Shown here: positions 1 through 7,205 of the stretch, piece after piece
Layout of the letters: each line of letters opens with the position of its first letter
Position numbering within the stretch: position 1 is the first letter of the stretch
Source of the DNA: an uncultured Synechococcus sp.
GTDB taxonomy: Bacteria > Cyanobacteriota > Cyanobacteriia > PCC-6307 > Cyanobiaceae
Length of the DNA: 10,103 nucleotides
Direction of reading: 5' to 3'
Assembly: GCA_913040905.1 (NCBI GenBank)
Contig: CAJWIC010000037.1
Span: 1 to 10,103 of the forward strand
The notes under the pieces: generated by a model
Seen by the model: the letters and a program-made list of their open reading frames with translations, nothing else
Database searches by the model: none
Told to the model about the DNA's origin: nothing
Translations under genes and position numbers: made by a program

Positions 1-44
1 CGGCCAAGGAACGGGGAATCTCCCTCGAACAGATCTATTCCTGA
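1..44 (+). CDS. rpsE: 30S ribosomal protein S5, C-terminal end (partial)
   Basis: The frame from base 3 reads AKERGISLEQIYS and then stops at TGA (42-44). This short basic/amphipathic tail fits the C-terminus of ribosomal protein S5 in cyanobacteria, and S5 (rpsE) is the expected gene immediately before rplO in the spc-type operon (L30 is absent in many cyanobacteria). Only 13 residues are visible, so the call rests mainly on gene order. The stop lies 6 nt before the rplO ATG, which is consistent with co-transcription and possible translational coupling. Confidence 0.75.
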   Translation, partial: AKERGISLEQIYS

Positions 45-50
45 TTCGCG

Positions 51-509
51 ATGACGACTCTCCGACTCGATTCCCTCAAAGCCAACAAGGGCGCCCGTCG
101 CCGCAAATTGCGCAAGGGTCGCGGCATCGCCGCCGGCCAGGGCGCCAGCTGCGGCTTCGGCATGCGCGGCCAGAAATCCCGTTCTGGCCGGCCCACCCGC
201 CCTGGTTTCGAAGGTGGCCAGATGCCCCTCTACCGCCGGGTGCCAAAACTGAAGCACTTCCCCCTGGTGAACCCCAAGCACTTCACGGTGCTCAATGTTT
301 CGGCTCTCAACAGCCTTGAGGACGGCAGCACCGTGAGCCTGGATTCCCTCGTCAAGGATGGAATTGTCACCAGTCCGAAGCATCCCCTGAAGATCCTCGG
401 CAACGGTGATCTGACGGCCAAGAAGCTGACGGTTCAGGCTGCTGCCTTCACCGCCTCGGCCCGTACCAAAATCGAAGCCGCCGGCGGCAGCTGCGAAACT
501 CTGGACTGA
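51..509 (+). CDS. rplO: 50S ribosomal protein L15
   Basis: This encodes L15, a 152-residue protein of the large ribosomal subunit that binds 23S rRNA late in assembly. The N-terminus is a basic, glycine-rich extended segment ([19 protein letters not shown], about residues 14-32, then [11 protein letters not shown]), followed by the family motif [17 protein letters not shown] at about residues 51-67. The C-terminal globular half carries the [24 protein letters not shown] region typical of bacterial L15 (about residues 114-137; quoted here only as a landmark). The length matches the bacterial family. The ATG at 51 lies 6 nt after the rpsE stop and no better start exists. A 104-nt gap with a strong hairpin separates it from the proposed secY start. 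Confidence 0.97.
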   Translation: MTTLRLDSLKANKGARRRKLRKGRGIAAGQGASCGFGMRGQKSRSGRPTRPGFEGGQMPLYRRVPKLKHFPLVNPKHFTVLNVSALNSLEDGSTVSLDSLVKDGIVTSPKHPLKILGNGDLTAKKLTVQAAAFTASARTKIEAAGGSCETLD

Positions 510-547
510 TCCGGCCGGGTTCACCGTCCATCAGCCCTAAGGTCTGA

Positions 548-586
548 GCCGTCCGCTGGATGTCAATCCACGGGCGGCTTTGCTGT
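548..586 (+). promoter_or_regulatory. Strong hairpin in the rplO-secY gap, attenuator-like
   Basis: An inverted repeat pairs 548-561 (GCCGTCCGCTGGAT) with 566-578 (ATCCACGGGCGGC). It gives 13 pairs including one G-U, with a single bulged C at 556 and a GTCA tetraloop at 562-565. It is followed by TTTGCTGT (579-586), a weak and interrupted U-run. The shape resembles an intrinsic terminator or partial attenuator between rplO and secY, or a processing/stability element. The upstream in-frame ATG at 560 is buried in this stem, which argues against its use as the secY start. The function is inferred; the repeat itself is directly visible. Confidence 0.6.
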
Positions 587-613
587 ATTCAGCCCACCCC
601 ACTCCTCCAGTCC

Positions 614-1939
614 ATGCTCGTCAGTCGGGGCCGCAATCCCAACGCCGCCGAGGTCATCAGCCAGCTGATCGGCAACTCGGGCCTGCGCAATCGCGTGCTC
701 ACCACTTTGAGCCTGTTGCTTTTGGTGCGTCTCGGGATCTACATCCCCATACCAGGGATCGACCGTGAAGCCTTCGCCAGTTTCATCGAGCAGGGCGGCT
801 CCCTGCTGGGATTCCTGGACATTTTCACCGGTGGAGGCATCTCAACCCTCGGCGTGTTCGCACTGGGGATCCTGCCGTTCATCAACGCTTCGATCATCCT
901 GCAGCTTCTGACGGCATCCCTTCCGCAACTGGAGGATCTGCAGAAGAACGAGGGGGAAGCAGGGCGACGCAAAATCGCCCAGATCACGCGCTACGTCGCT
1001 CTGGGCTGGGGCCTGATCCAAAGCGTCGTTTTCGCCATGATCCTGCGCCAGTACGCACTGGAAGGCATCAGCGAAGTGGTGTTTGTGGTCCAGACCGCCC
1101 TGTGTCTGGTCACCGGATCAATGGTGGTGATGTGGCTCAGCGAGGTAATCACCGAGCGGGGCATCGGCCAGGGAGCTTCACTGGTGATCTTCCTGAACAT
1201 TGTGGGAACGCTGCCGCGCACCCTTGGCGCCACGATCGAAGCGGCTCAAACCGGTGACCGCAACACCGTTCTGGGCATCGTTGTGCTCGTGATGGTCTTC
1301 TTGATCACCATCGTCGGCATCATCTTTGTTCAGGAGGGTGCACGTCGCATCCCCATCGTCAGTGCCAAACGCCAGGTCGGTGGAGCCGGTGTCGGTGTAC
1401 TGCCCACCCGTCAGAGCTATCTGCCGTTGAAGCTCAATGCTGGCGGCGTCATGCCGATCATCTTTGCTTCGGCGGTGATTTTCCTCCCGGTCACGATTGC
1501 CAATTTCACCAAAAACGAATGGTTGATCCGGGCTGCCAGCCTGCTCAACCCCGGCGCTGCAAACCCCTGGCCCTATGCCTTGGCCTTCTTCGCTCTGATT
1601 CTTGGATTCGCTTATTTCTACGCATCACTGACGGTCAACCCAACGGACATCGCCTCCAATCTGAAGAAGGGCGGTGTTGCAATCCCTGGGGTCCGCCCCG
1701 GCAGTGCCACTGCCACCTACCTCTCCGGTGTCCAGAACCGGCTCACCCTCCTGGGGGGCCTGTTCCTGGGAAGCGTCGCGATCATCCCCGCAGCGGTGGA
1801 ACGCGCCACCAACGTGCAGACCTTCCAGGGCCTTGGGGCAACGTCATTGCTGATCCTCGTGGGCGTGGCCATTGACACCGCCAAACAGGTGCAGACCTAC
1901 GTGATTTCCCAACGCTACGAAGGTCTGGTCCGTCAGTGA
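614..1939 (+). CDS. secY: Protein translocase channel subunit SecY
   Basis: SecY is the pore subunit of the SecYEG translocon. In cyanobacteria it serves export across the plasma membrane and insertion or transport at thylakoids. From the ATG at 614 the protein is 441 aa with ten evident hydrophobic segments, at roughly 28-46, 77-100, 122-143, 154-176, 184-203, 217-238, 274-297, 318-338, 376-394 and 405-424. The plug region GFLDIFTGGG lies at about 66-75. The cytosolic motif ITERGIGQGASL is at 179-190. The C5-loop PGVRPG carries Arg361, equivalent to the SecA-interacting Arg357 of E. coli. An upstream in-frame ATG at 560 would add 18 residues unlike SecY and starts inside a hairpin, so I chose 614, where the protein begins MLVSRGRNPNAAEVI. 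The gene is followed by adk after 52 nt, the common secY-adk pairing. Confidence 0.96.
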   Translation: MLVSRGRNPNAAEVISQLIGNSGLRNRVLTTLSLLLLVRLGIYIPIPGIDREAFASFIEQGGSLLGFLDIFTGGGISTLGVFALGILPFINASIILQLLTASLPQLEDLQKNEGEAGRRKIAQITRYVALGWGLIQSVVFAMILRQYALEGISEVVFVVQTALCLVTGSMVVMWLSEVITERGIGQGASLVIFLNIVGTLPRTLGATIEAAQTGDRNTVLGIVVLVMVFLITIVGIIFVQEGARRIPIVSAKRQVGGAGVGVLPTRQSYLPLKLNAGGVMPIIFASAVIFLPVTIANFTKNEWLIRAASLLNPGAANPWPYALAFFALILGFAYFYASLTVNPTDIASNLKKGGVAIPGVRPGSATATYLSGVQNRLTLLGGLFLGSVAIIPAAVERATNVQTFQGLGATSLLILVGVAIDTAKQVQTYVISQRYEGLVRQ

Positions 1940-1991
1940 TCATCGGCAACTGGCACCTGATCTCTCCCTTGTTTTCTATCCGCACACTTCA

Positions 1992-2543
1992 ATGAAAACC
2001 CGCCTTCTCTTCCTTGGCCCCCCCGGAGCCGGAAAGGGCACCCAGGCAGCGCGCCTGTGCGAAGCCAACGGCATGAGCCATCTTTCCACCGGCGATTTAC
2101 TGCGATCTGAGGTTTCCGCCGGCACAGCCCTCGGCCTGGAGGCCGAAGCGGTGATGAACCGAGGAGAGCTGGTCAGTGATGAGCTGGTGCTGGCGATTGT
2201 GGAAAGTCAGATGAAGACCTTGTCGGGAAGCGGTTGGCTTCTCGATGGCTTTCCCCGCACTGTTCCCCAGGCCAACGCCCTCGAACCACTGCTCAAGGAA
2301 CTGGAGCAACCGATCGAAGCCGTCGTGCTGCTCGAGCTTGACGATGCAGTGCTGATCGAGCGTCTGCTAGCCCGTGGACGCGACGATGACAATGAAGTGG
2401 TGATCCGCAATCGCCTTGAGGTCTACAGGGAGAAGACCTCGCCCCTGATCAGCTTTTATCAGGACAAAGGCCTACTGGTGTCGGTCCAAGCGAACGGCTC
2501 GGTTGAGGAGATCACCCAACGGATTACAGAGGTCCTGAGTTGA
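1992..2543 (+). CDS. adk: Adenylate kinase (short-LID type)
   Basis: This enzyme interconverts ATP + AMP and 2 ADP in the cytosol and balances the adenylate pool. The 183-aa protein has the P-loop [10 protein letters not shown] at residues 9-18, the AMP-binding STGDLLR at 32-38, and DGFPRT at 85-90. The catalytic arginine-rich region RGRDDD at 128-133 leads into IRNRLEVY at 138-145. The LID between these last two is only a few residues, so the protein lacks the roughly 30-residue insert, and the four-cysteine zinc site that some insert-bearing enzymes carry, seen in long bacterial adenylate kinases. This short form is usual in cyanobacteria. There is no clear Shine-Dalgarno before the ATG, and the gene sits 52 nt after secY and 46 nt before rpmJ. 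Confidence 0.96.
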   Translation: MKTRLLFLGPPGAGKGTQAARLCEANGMSHLSTGDLLRSEVSAGTALGLEAEAVMNRGELVSDELVLAIVESQMKTLSGSGWLLDGFPRTVPQANALEPLLKELEQPIEAVVLLELDDAVLIERLLARGRDDDNEVVIRNRLEVYREKTSPLISFYQDKGLLVSVQANGSVEEITQRITEVLS

Positions 2544-2589
2544 CCTGTGTGGTAGGGTTGCCGTTTGGAAATTTGGAGAGCCACGCCTC

Positions 2590-2703
2590 ATGAAGGTGCG
2601 CGCTTCAGTCAAGAAAATGTGTGACAAGTGCCGGGTGATCCGTCGCCACGGTCGGGTCATGGTGATCTGCACCAACCCGAAGCACAAGCAGCGCCAGGGC
2701 TGA
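2590..2703 (+). CDS. rpmJ: 50S ribosomal protein L36 (zinc-binding form)
   Basis: This is a 37-residue ORF starting [19 protein letters not shown]. It matches L36, the smallest large-subunit protein, which packs against 23S rRNA. It is the C+ form: Cys11, Cys14, Cys27 and His32 make the expected zinc site. The C-terminus [11 protein letters not shown] is typical. A GGAG (2575-2578) lies 11 nt before the ATG and could serve as a ribosome-binding site. It is the first gene of the alpha-type cluster after adk. Its complete zinc site contrasts with L31 (rpmE) downstream in the same block, which has lost its site. Confidence 0.96.
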   Translation: MKVRASVKKMCDKCRVIRRHGRVMVICTNPKHKQRQG

Positions 2704-2818
2704 CACCCTGCCCAAGCCAGACCTGAGCAGATCATCGAAATGTCTGCTTCCGGGCTGCATCGCAACATTCACCGCCTCCACTTGCAAGGAGGCCTCTGTC
2801 CCTCTCATTTGAATCTTC
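2704..2818 (+). promoter_or_regulatory. rpmJ-rpsM spacer with two inverted repeats
   Basis: This 115-nt spacer is one of the longer gaps in the cluster. It holds two perfect 6-bp stems. The first is AGCAGA (2726-2731) with TCTGCT (2743-2748). The second is GCCTCC (2774-2779) with GGAGGC (2788-2793), with an 8-nt loop. The second stem contains the only strong anti-16S-like sequence here, AAGGAGG (2786-2792), but this lies 26 nt before the rpsM GTG, too far for a standard ribosome-binding site. The spacer may be a translational control leader for rpsM, a site where the alpha operon is autoregulated in E. coli. That role is inference. Confidence 0.45.
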
Positions 2819-3184
2819 GTGGCACGGATCGCCGGCGTTGACATTCCCCGCGACAAACGGGTTGAAGTGTCCCTCACCTACATCTATGGAATCGGCCCAA
2901 CCCGGGCACGAACCATCCTGGCCCAGACTGGGGTGAACCCCGACATTCGGGTCAAGGATCTGGAGGACGGTGACCTTCAGAAGCTGCGCAATGCTGCCGA
3001 CGACTTCACCCTCGAGGGGGATCTGCGCAGGCAGGAGGGCATGGCCCTGAAGCGCCTGCAGGACATCGGATGTCTGCGCGGGCGCCGTCATCGCATGAGC
3101 CTGCCCGTGCGTGGCCAGCGCACACGAACCAATGCGCGCACCCGTCGGGGCGCACGTAAGACCGTGGCCGGCAAGAAGAAGTAA
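2819..3184 (+). CDS. rpsM: 30S ribosomal protein S13
   Basis: S13 sits in the head of the small subunit and contacts the P-site tRNA and the intersubunit bridges to L5. The 121-aa product begins [20 protein letters not shown] after a GTG start. It has the helix-hairpin-helix signature [12 protein letters not shown] at about 23-34 and the long basic tail [21 protein letters not shown], of which the last 20 or so residues reach the decoding site. An in-frame TGA at 2810-2812 leaves GTG 2819 as the only sensible start giving the canonical N-terminus. It is followed by rpsK after 36 nt. Confidence 0.96.
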   Translation: MARIAGVDIPRDKRVEVSLTYIYGIGPTRARTILAQTGVNPDIRVKDLEDGDLQKLRNAADDFTLEGDLRRQEGMALKRLQDIGCLRGRRHRMSLPVRGQRTRTNARTRRGARKTVAGKKK

Positions 3185-3220
3185 TTCCCCCCTCGTCCTT
3201 TACACGACCGCACCCGGCCC

Positions 3221-3613
3221 ATGGCCAAACCCGCTAAGAAAACAGGCCCTAAAAAGGCCAAACGCAACGTTCCGAACGGCGTTGCTCACATCCAGAGCAC
3301 CTTTAACAACACCATCGTGTCGATCACCGACACCTCTGGTGAAGTCATCTCCTGGTCATCCGCCGGTGCCAGTGGCTTCAAGGGTGCCCGCAAAGGCACA
3401 CCTTTCGCTGCTCAAACTGCAGCAGAGGCAGCCGCACGTCGCGCCCTCGATCAGGGCATGCGACAGATCGAAGTGCTCGTCAAAGGCCCTGGATCCGGTC
3501 GTGAGACCGCCATCCGTGCCCTGCAGGTGGCTGGTCTTGAAATCACCCTGATCAGAGACGTCACTCCGCTGCCCCACAACGGTTGCCGGCGGCCCAAGCG
3601 CCGTCGCGTCTGA
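3221..3613 (+). CDS. rpsK: 30S ribosomal protein S11
   Basis: S11 is a platform protein of the 30S subunit, near the mRNA exit and E site. The 130-aa sequence has a basic N-terminal leader ([15 protein letters not shown], about residues 6-20). The core [16 protein letters not shown] is followed by [19 protein letters not shown] and [16 protein letters not shown], and the C-terminus [12 protein letters not shown] is typical of the family. In E. coli rpsD follows rpsK, but here rpoA follows directly after a 44-nt spacer, the usual cyanobacterial arrangement. Confidence 0.97.
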   Translation: MAKPAKKTGPKKAKRNVPNGVAHIQSTFNNTIVSITDTSGEVISWSSAGASGFKGARKGTPFAAQTAAEAAARRALDQGMRQIEVLVKGPGSGRETAIRALQVAGLEITLIRDVTPLPHNGCRRPKRRRV

Positions 3614-3657
3614 ATCGCACCATTTCCCGGTTTACGCCCCCTATCCCGCATCAGACC

Positions 3658-4596
3658 GTGCTGCAATACCAGATCGACCGCATCGAGCATCAGGTGGAAG
3701 AGGATCGCTCCCAGAGTGGGGTGTTCCTCATCGGTCCCCTTGAGCGGGGTCAGGCGACCACTCTGGGTAATGCCCTGCGACGTGTCCTGATGGGCGGCCT
3801 CGAGGGCAGCGCCGTCACCGCCATTCGCATCGCTGGCGTCAATCACGAATATGCCACCGTCCCGGGTGTGCGTGAAGACGTCCTCGACATCCTCCTGAAC
3901 TGCAAGGAGCTCTCCGTCAACAGCCGTTCTTCAGAGCTGGAGATCGGCCGCCTCGTGGTGGCCGGTCCCGCCGAAGTGACCGCCAAAGATCTGCAGTTCT
4001 CCTCCCAGGTGGATGTGGTCGATGGCAACCGACCCATCGCCACCGTGGCCGACGGTTACAGCCTCGAGCTTGAGGTTCATGTGGAGCGAGGCGTTGGCTA
4101 TCGGCCTGTTGATCGCCACAGCGAGGACACCAGCGCCATCGACCTGCTTCAGATCGATGCTGTGTTCATGCCGGTGATCCGGGTGAACTTCACCATCGAT
4201 GAAACCGCCGTCGCCGAGGGTGGATCCGCCCGCGAGCGTTTGCGCATGGAGGTCGTCACCGACGGCTCCATCACCCCCGATGATGCTTTGGCTCAGTCAG
4301 CCAACTACCTGATCGAGTTGTTCCAGCCCCTCGCCACGGTGACCCTCGTCGAGGAGCCAGGAATCGAACCTGAGCCATCTGCAGAAGCGCAGATTCCTCT
4401 GGAGGAGCTCAACCTTTCAGTTCGGGCTTACAACTGCCTCAAGCGTGCCCAGGTCAACTCCGTTTCCGACCTCATGGGTTTCAGTTACGAGGATCTGCTG
4501 GAGATCAAGAACTTCGGTTCCAAATCAGCCGACGAGGTGATCGAAGCCCTCGAGCGCATCGGCATCTCCATCCCCCAGAGCCGCACCTCTGCCTGA
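3658..4596 (+). CDS. rpoA: DNA-directed RNA polymerase subunit alpha
   Basis: Alpha dimerises to nucleate RNA polymerase assembly, and its C-terminal domain binds UP elements and activators. I chose the GTG at 3658 ([11 protein letters not shown] follows), giving 312 aa. An in-frame ATG at 3583 would add 25 residues overlapping rpsK and resembling no alpha N-terminus. The assembly motif [16 protein letters not shown] occurs in the N-terminal domain. A linker rich in Glu and Pro ([14 protein letters not shown]) precedes the C-terminal domain (about 246-312). That domain contains [12 protein letters not shown], in which Arg256 corresponds to the DNA-binding Arg265 of E. coli, and the second helix-hairpin-helix [13 protein letters not shown]. 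No Shine-Dalgarno is visible, so translation may depend on rpsK coupling. Confidence 0.95.
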   Translation: MLQYQIDRIEHQVEEDRSQSGVFLIGPLERGQATTLGNALRRVLMGGLEGSAVTAIRIAGVNHEYATVPGVREDVLDILLNCKELSVNSRSSELEIGRLVVAGPAEVTAKDLQFSSQVDVVDGNRPIATVADGYSLELEVHVERGVGYRPVDRHSEDTSAIDLLQIDAVFMPVIRVNFTIDETAVAEGGSARERLRMEVVTDGSITPDDALAQSANYLIELFQPLATVTLVEEPGIEPEPSAEAQIPLEELNLSVRAYNCLKRAQVNSVSDLMGFSYEDLLEIKNFGSKSADEVIEALERIGISIPQSRTSA

Positions 4597-4646
4597 GATC
4601 GGCCGACCTGCCTGCCCCCTTTCCGACATCCGTCTCCGACAGAACC

Positions 4647-4997
4647 ATGCGTCACCAATGCCGAGTCCCCCAGCTGGGTCGCCCCGCTGACCAGCGCAAG
4701 GCGATGCTCCGCGCCCTCACCACTCAGCTGATCCGCGAAGGTCGGGTCACCACCACCAAGGCTCGTGCCAAAGCTTTGCGCGATGAAGCCGAGCGGATGA
4801 TCACCCTCGCCAAGGACGGCAGCCTGGCTTCCCGTCGGCGCGCTCTTGGCTACATCTACGACAAGCAGTTGGTTCACGCCCTGTTCGACAAGGCACCTGA
4901 CCGCTACAGCGACCGCAAGGGCGGCTACACCCGCATCACCCGCACGGTGCCCCGTCGTGGTGACAATGCCGAGATGGCCATCATCGAACTGGTCTGA
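4647..4997 (+). CDS. rplQ: 50S ribosomal protein L17
   Basis: L17 is a large-subunit protein near the polypeptide exit tunnel opening. The 116-aa product starts [20 protein letters not shown] and contains the family signature [21 protein letters not shown] (about residues 21-41; landmark only) and the C-terminal [20 protein letters not shown]. Residue 4 is Gln, where I recall Arg or Lys (MRHR/MRHK) as more usual; this is a minor variant. It ends the alpha-type cluster, and truA follows after 29 nt, which suggests the same transcript. Confidence 0.96.
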   Translation: MRHQCRVPQLGRPADQRKAMLRALTTQLIREGRVTTTKARAKALRDEAERMITLAKDGSLASRRRALGYIYDKQLVHALFDKAPDRYSDRKGGYTRITRTVPRRGDNAEMAIIELV

Positions 4998-5026
4998 TCC
5001 TTTCCCCCCTGCGTCAATACTGACGT

Positions 5027-5926
5027 TTGAGCTCCCAACCCTCGTCTGCATCACCTGAGTCCACGGTCCCTCGTCGGATCGCCCTCAGCCTGCAGTACGA
5101 GGGTTCTGCCTTTTGTGGGTGGCAGCGTCAACGCAATGGCCACAGTGTTCAGGCCCAGTTGGAAGCGGCCATCGAGCAGCTGGATCCCCACCGACCGATC
5201 CAGACCTTCGCTGCAGGACGAACAGACGCCGGCGTCCATGCTGCCGGCCAGGTGGTGCATTTCGACTGTGGAGACAGGATCCCCCCCGCCAAGTGGGCTC
5301 CAGCCCTGAACGGACGGCTGCCATCCACGATCCGTGTGAGGGAGTCGGTGCTGCGGCCCAGGGATTGGCATGCCTGCTACTCAGCCATCTACCGGCGTTA
5401 TCGCTACACCATTCACAACGGGCGCCGGCCCAACCTGTTTGTCGCCCCCTGGAGCTGGCATCGCTATCAGCTCCGGCTGGATGAGTCCCGAATGCGGGAC
5501 GCCCTCAACGGCATGCTCGGGCTCCATGATTTCACTGCATTCATGCGGGCTGGAAGCCGTCGGGCCCACGCGCGTACAACCGTCCAGGAGGTGGAGCTTG
5601 TGCGCCAAGGCGACTTGGTGCGGGTTGAGATCCAAGCCAGTGGCTTTTTATATGGCATGGTTCGCCTGTTGATGGCCCAGTTGGTGGCTGTGGGGGAACA
5701 CCGTTTATCGGTGAGGGATTTCGAGCAGCGCTGGCGTCAACGCCGTCGCCACGAGGTCAGGGAAGCAGCTCCAGGCCATGGGCTGTGCCTGCTCAGGGCT
5801 GGATATGAACAGGAGATCTTTACCAAAGCTGGCTGGTACGATTGTCAACCGTGGTTTTTTCTGGCGGAGAGTGATCCACCTCCGGATCCTCCGCCTCTGC
5901 CGGAAGCAAACGGATCTGATCTCTGA
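5027..5926 (+). CDS. truA: tRNA pseudouridine(38-40) synthase TruA
   Basis: TruA isomerises uridines 38-40 in the anticodon stem-loop of many tRNAs. The N-terminal core [20 protein letters not shown] leads to the catalytic motif [11 protein letters not shown], with Asp67 as nucleophile counted from the TTG start. [10 protein letters not shown] and [10 protein letters not shown] follow, and the C-terminal [17 protein letters not shown] is conserved. The predicted length is 299 aa. The start is TTG 5027: a TGA at 5021-5023 closes the frame just upstream, and no ATG or GTG lies between it and the conserved core. The last 20 or so residues are Pro/Asp-rich ([19 protein letters not shown]), a likely disordered tail longer than the family core. 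Confidence 0.94.
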   Translation: MSSQPSSASPESTVPRRIALSLQYEGSAFCGWQRQRNGHSVQAQLEAAIEQLDPHRPIQTFAAGRTDAGVHAAGQVVHFDCGDRIPPAKWAPALNGRLPSTIRVRESVLRPRDWHACYSAIYRRYRYTIHNGRRPNLFVAPWSWHRYQLRLDESRMRDALNGMLGLHDFTAFMRAGSRRAHARTTVQEVELVRQGDLVRVEIQASGFLYGMVRLLMAQLVAVGEHRLSVRDFEQRWRQRRRHEVREAAPGHGLCLLRAGYEQEIFTKAGWYDCQPWFFLAESDPPPDPPPLPEANGSDL

Positions 5927-6069
5927 GCACATCCCTCCTCCATCAGGTGGGGGGCCGTCGAAGAGTAAGCTCGGTCCTTGAGCTCCCGTCGGGTCCTTTT
6001 TTGGACCAGACCATCCCTGACCAGCTCTGCCATCACGGCTGAGCACTTCCGAACCGGCATGCCGGCGCG
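5927..6069 (+). promoter_or_regulatory. truA-rplM spacer with several hairpins (candidate rplM leader)
   Basis: This 143-nt spacer contains four inverted repeats in order. They are AGCTC 5968-5972 with GAGCT 5980-5984; GGTCC 5992-5996 with GGACC 6003-6007 around a T6 loop; GCTC-T-GCC 6024-6031 with GGC-T-GAGC 6037-6044; and the perfect 12-bp palindrome CCGGCATGCCGG 6054-6065, ending 4 nt before the rplM ATG. A second GGTCC at 5973-5977 could also pair with 6003-6007, so two folds compete. No convincing -35/-10 pair was seen. It may be a ribosomal-protein leader or attenuator, or a weak terminator for truA; these are inferences from pairing alone. Confidence 0.45.
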
Positions 6070-6522
6070 ATGAACAAGACCTCCCTTCCTCAGATTGATT
6101 CTCTCGAACGCCAGTGGTATCTGGTGGACGCTGAGAACAAAACCCTCGGTCGCCTGGCCACCGAGGTTGCCGCTGTTCTGCGCGGCAAGAACAACCCGAA
6201 CTTCACTCCCCACCTGGATACCGGCGATTTCGTCGTGGTGGTGAATGCCGAGAAGATCCGGGTGAGTGGCAACAAGCCCAGCCAGAAGCTGTATCGCCGT
6301 CACTCCGGTCGCCCCGGCGGCATGAAGACCGAAACCTTCGAGGCGCTGCAGGATCGCATCCCTGAGCGGATTGTCGAAAAGGCGATTAAGGGCATGCTCC
6401 CCCACAACGCCCTCGGCCGTCAGATGTTCCGCAAGCTCAAGGTGTACAAGGGCAGCGAGCACCCCCACTCCGCCCAGAAGCCTCAGCCCCTTCAGCTCAC
6501 CTCCTCTGCAACCGCCAAATGA
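6070..6522 (+). CDS. rplM: 50S ribosomal protein L13
   Basis: L13 is an early-assembling large-subunit protein that binds 23S rRNA domain II. The 150-aa sequence has the N-terminal [20 protein letters not shown] at about residues 15-34, then [20 protein letters not shown] and the signature [32 protein letters not shown] precedes a C-terminal tail ([19 protein letters not shown]) of the cyanobacterial type. It overlaps rpsI by 4 nt (ATGA at 6519-6522), indicating translational coupling of the L13-S9 pair, which is conserved across bacteria. The upstream leader is rich in hairpins and contains a five-codon ORF overlapping the start. Confidence 0.97.
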   Translation: MNKTSLPQIDSLERQWYLVDAENKTLGRLATEVAAVLRGKNNPNFTPHLDTGDFVVVVNAEKIRVSGNKPSQKLYRRHSGRPGGMKTETFEALQDRIPERIVEKAIKGMLPHNALGRQMFRKLKVYKGSEHPHSAQKPQPLQLTSSATAK

Positions 6523-6920
6523 GCAGCAATTCCGTCGTTTATTGGGGCACTGGTCGCCGCAAGACCTCCGTTGCCCGTGTGCGTCTCGTCCCCGGCAACG
6601 GAACGATCACCATCAATGGTCGTCCCGGTGACAACTACTTGAATTACAACCCCTCGTACATCGCAGCGGTCAAGGCTCCCCTGGAGACCCTTGGTCTTGG
6701 ATCGGAGTACGACATCCTGGTGAACGTCCACGGCGGCGGACTCACCGGTCAGTCCGGAGCGATCAAGCAAGGTGCGGCCCGTGCTCTCTGTGAGTTGTCC
6801 GCCGACAACCGCAAGCCCCTCAAAACCGAGGGCCACCTGAGCCGCGACCCCCGAGCCAAGGAACGCCGCAAGTACGGCCTCAAGAAAGCTCGTAAGGCTC
6901 CTCAGTTCTCCAAGCGCTGA
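6519..6920 (+). CDS. rpsI: 30S ribosomal protein S9
   Basis: S9 lies in the 30S head, and its C-terminal Lys-Arg tail reaches the P-site tRNA anticodon loop. The 133-aa product starts with a short variable leader and then [20 protein letters not shown]. The signature [19 protein letters not shown] and the basic end [20 protein letters not shown] lead into PQFSKR. The start ATG overlaps the rplM stop (ATGA), and rpmE follows after only 10 nt. Confidence 0.97.
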   Translation: MSSNSVVYWGTGRRKTSVARVRLVPGNGTITINGRPGDNYLNYNPSYIAAVKAPLETLGLGSEYDILVNVHGGGLTGQSGAIKQGAARALCELSADNRKPLKTEGHLSRDPRAKERRKYGLKKARKAPQFSKR

Positions 6921-6930
6921 TTCTCTACCA

Positions 6931-7185
6931 ATGCCCAAGCCCGACATCCATCCCACCTGGTATTCCGATGCCAAGGTGATCTGCAACGGCGAAGTCGTGA
7001 TGACCACCGGCTCAACCCAGCCGGAGATTCACGTCGACGTCTGGAGTGGCAACCACCCCTTCTTCACAGGAACCCAGAAGATCCTTGACACCGAGGGTCG
7101 CGTTGATCGCTTCATGAAGAAGTACGGCATGGGCAAGAAGAAGGCTGGCGACAACGCCAAAGCCGAGGCCAAGGCAGAGTCTTAA
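6931..7185 (+). CDS. rpmE: 50S ribosomal protein L31 (non-zinc form)
   Basis: L31 bridges the large and small subunits at the central protuberance. The 84-aa protein begins MPKPDIHPTWYSDAKVICNG and contains the hallmark NHPFFTGTQKILDTEGRVDRF (about residues 41-61). In zinc-type L31 four cysteines lie near positions 16, 18, 37 and 40. Here only Cys18 remains and the second pair reads WSGN (38-41), so zinc binding is not expected. The tail from about residue 66 is Lys/Ala/Glu-rich (KKYGMGKKKAGDNAKAEAKA) and longer than the core. The gene sits 10 nt after rpsI and 20 nt before prfA. Confidence 0.95.
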   Translation: MPKPDIHPTWYSDAKVICNGEVVMTTGSTQPEIHVDVWSGNHPFFTGTQKILDTEGRVDRFMKKYGMGKKKAGDNAKAEAKAES

Positions 7186-7205
7186 TCCATTCGTCATAAC
7201 GGGGC

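Noticed and set aside
560..613. 18-residue N-terminal extension of SecY from the ATG at 560
   Set aside because: The ATG sits in the stem of a strong hairpin, and the extra residues (MSIHGRLCCIQPTPLLQS) do not resemble SecY N-termini. The 614 ATG gives the expected start.
2540..2568. Promoter with TTGACC (2540-2545) at the adk stop, driving rpmJ
   Set aside because: The -35 match is good, but no acceptable -10 hexamer occurs at 16-18 nt spacing.
4485..5054. 189-codon minus-strand ORF opposite the rpoA end and rplQ
   Set aside because: It lies across L17 and the RpoA C-terminal domain, both certain genes. The translation is Gly/Ala/Val-rich without motifs, a typical shadow ORF.
5992..6007. 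Intrinsic terminator after truA at GGTCC-TTTTTT-GGACC
   Set aside because: The T-run is in the loop rather than after the stem, so it does not have terminator geometry on the plus strand. It is kept as part of the leader instead.
5845..6468. 207-codon minus-strand ORF opposite the truA end, the spacer and rplM
   Set aside because: It is antisense to L13, has no recognisable family features and is probably a codon-bias artefact, although it does cross the structured spacer.
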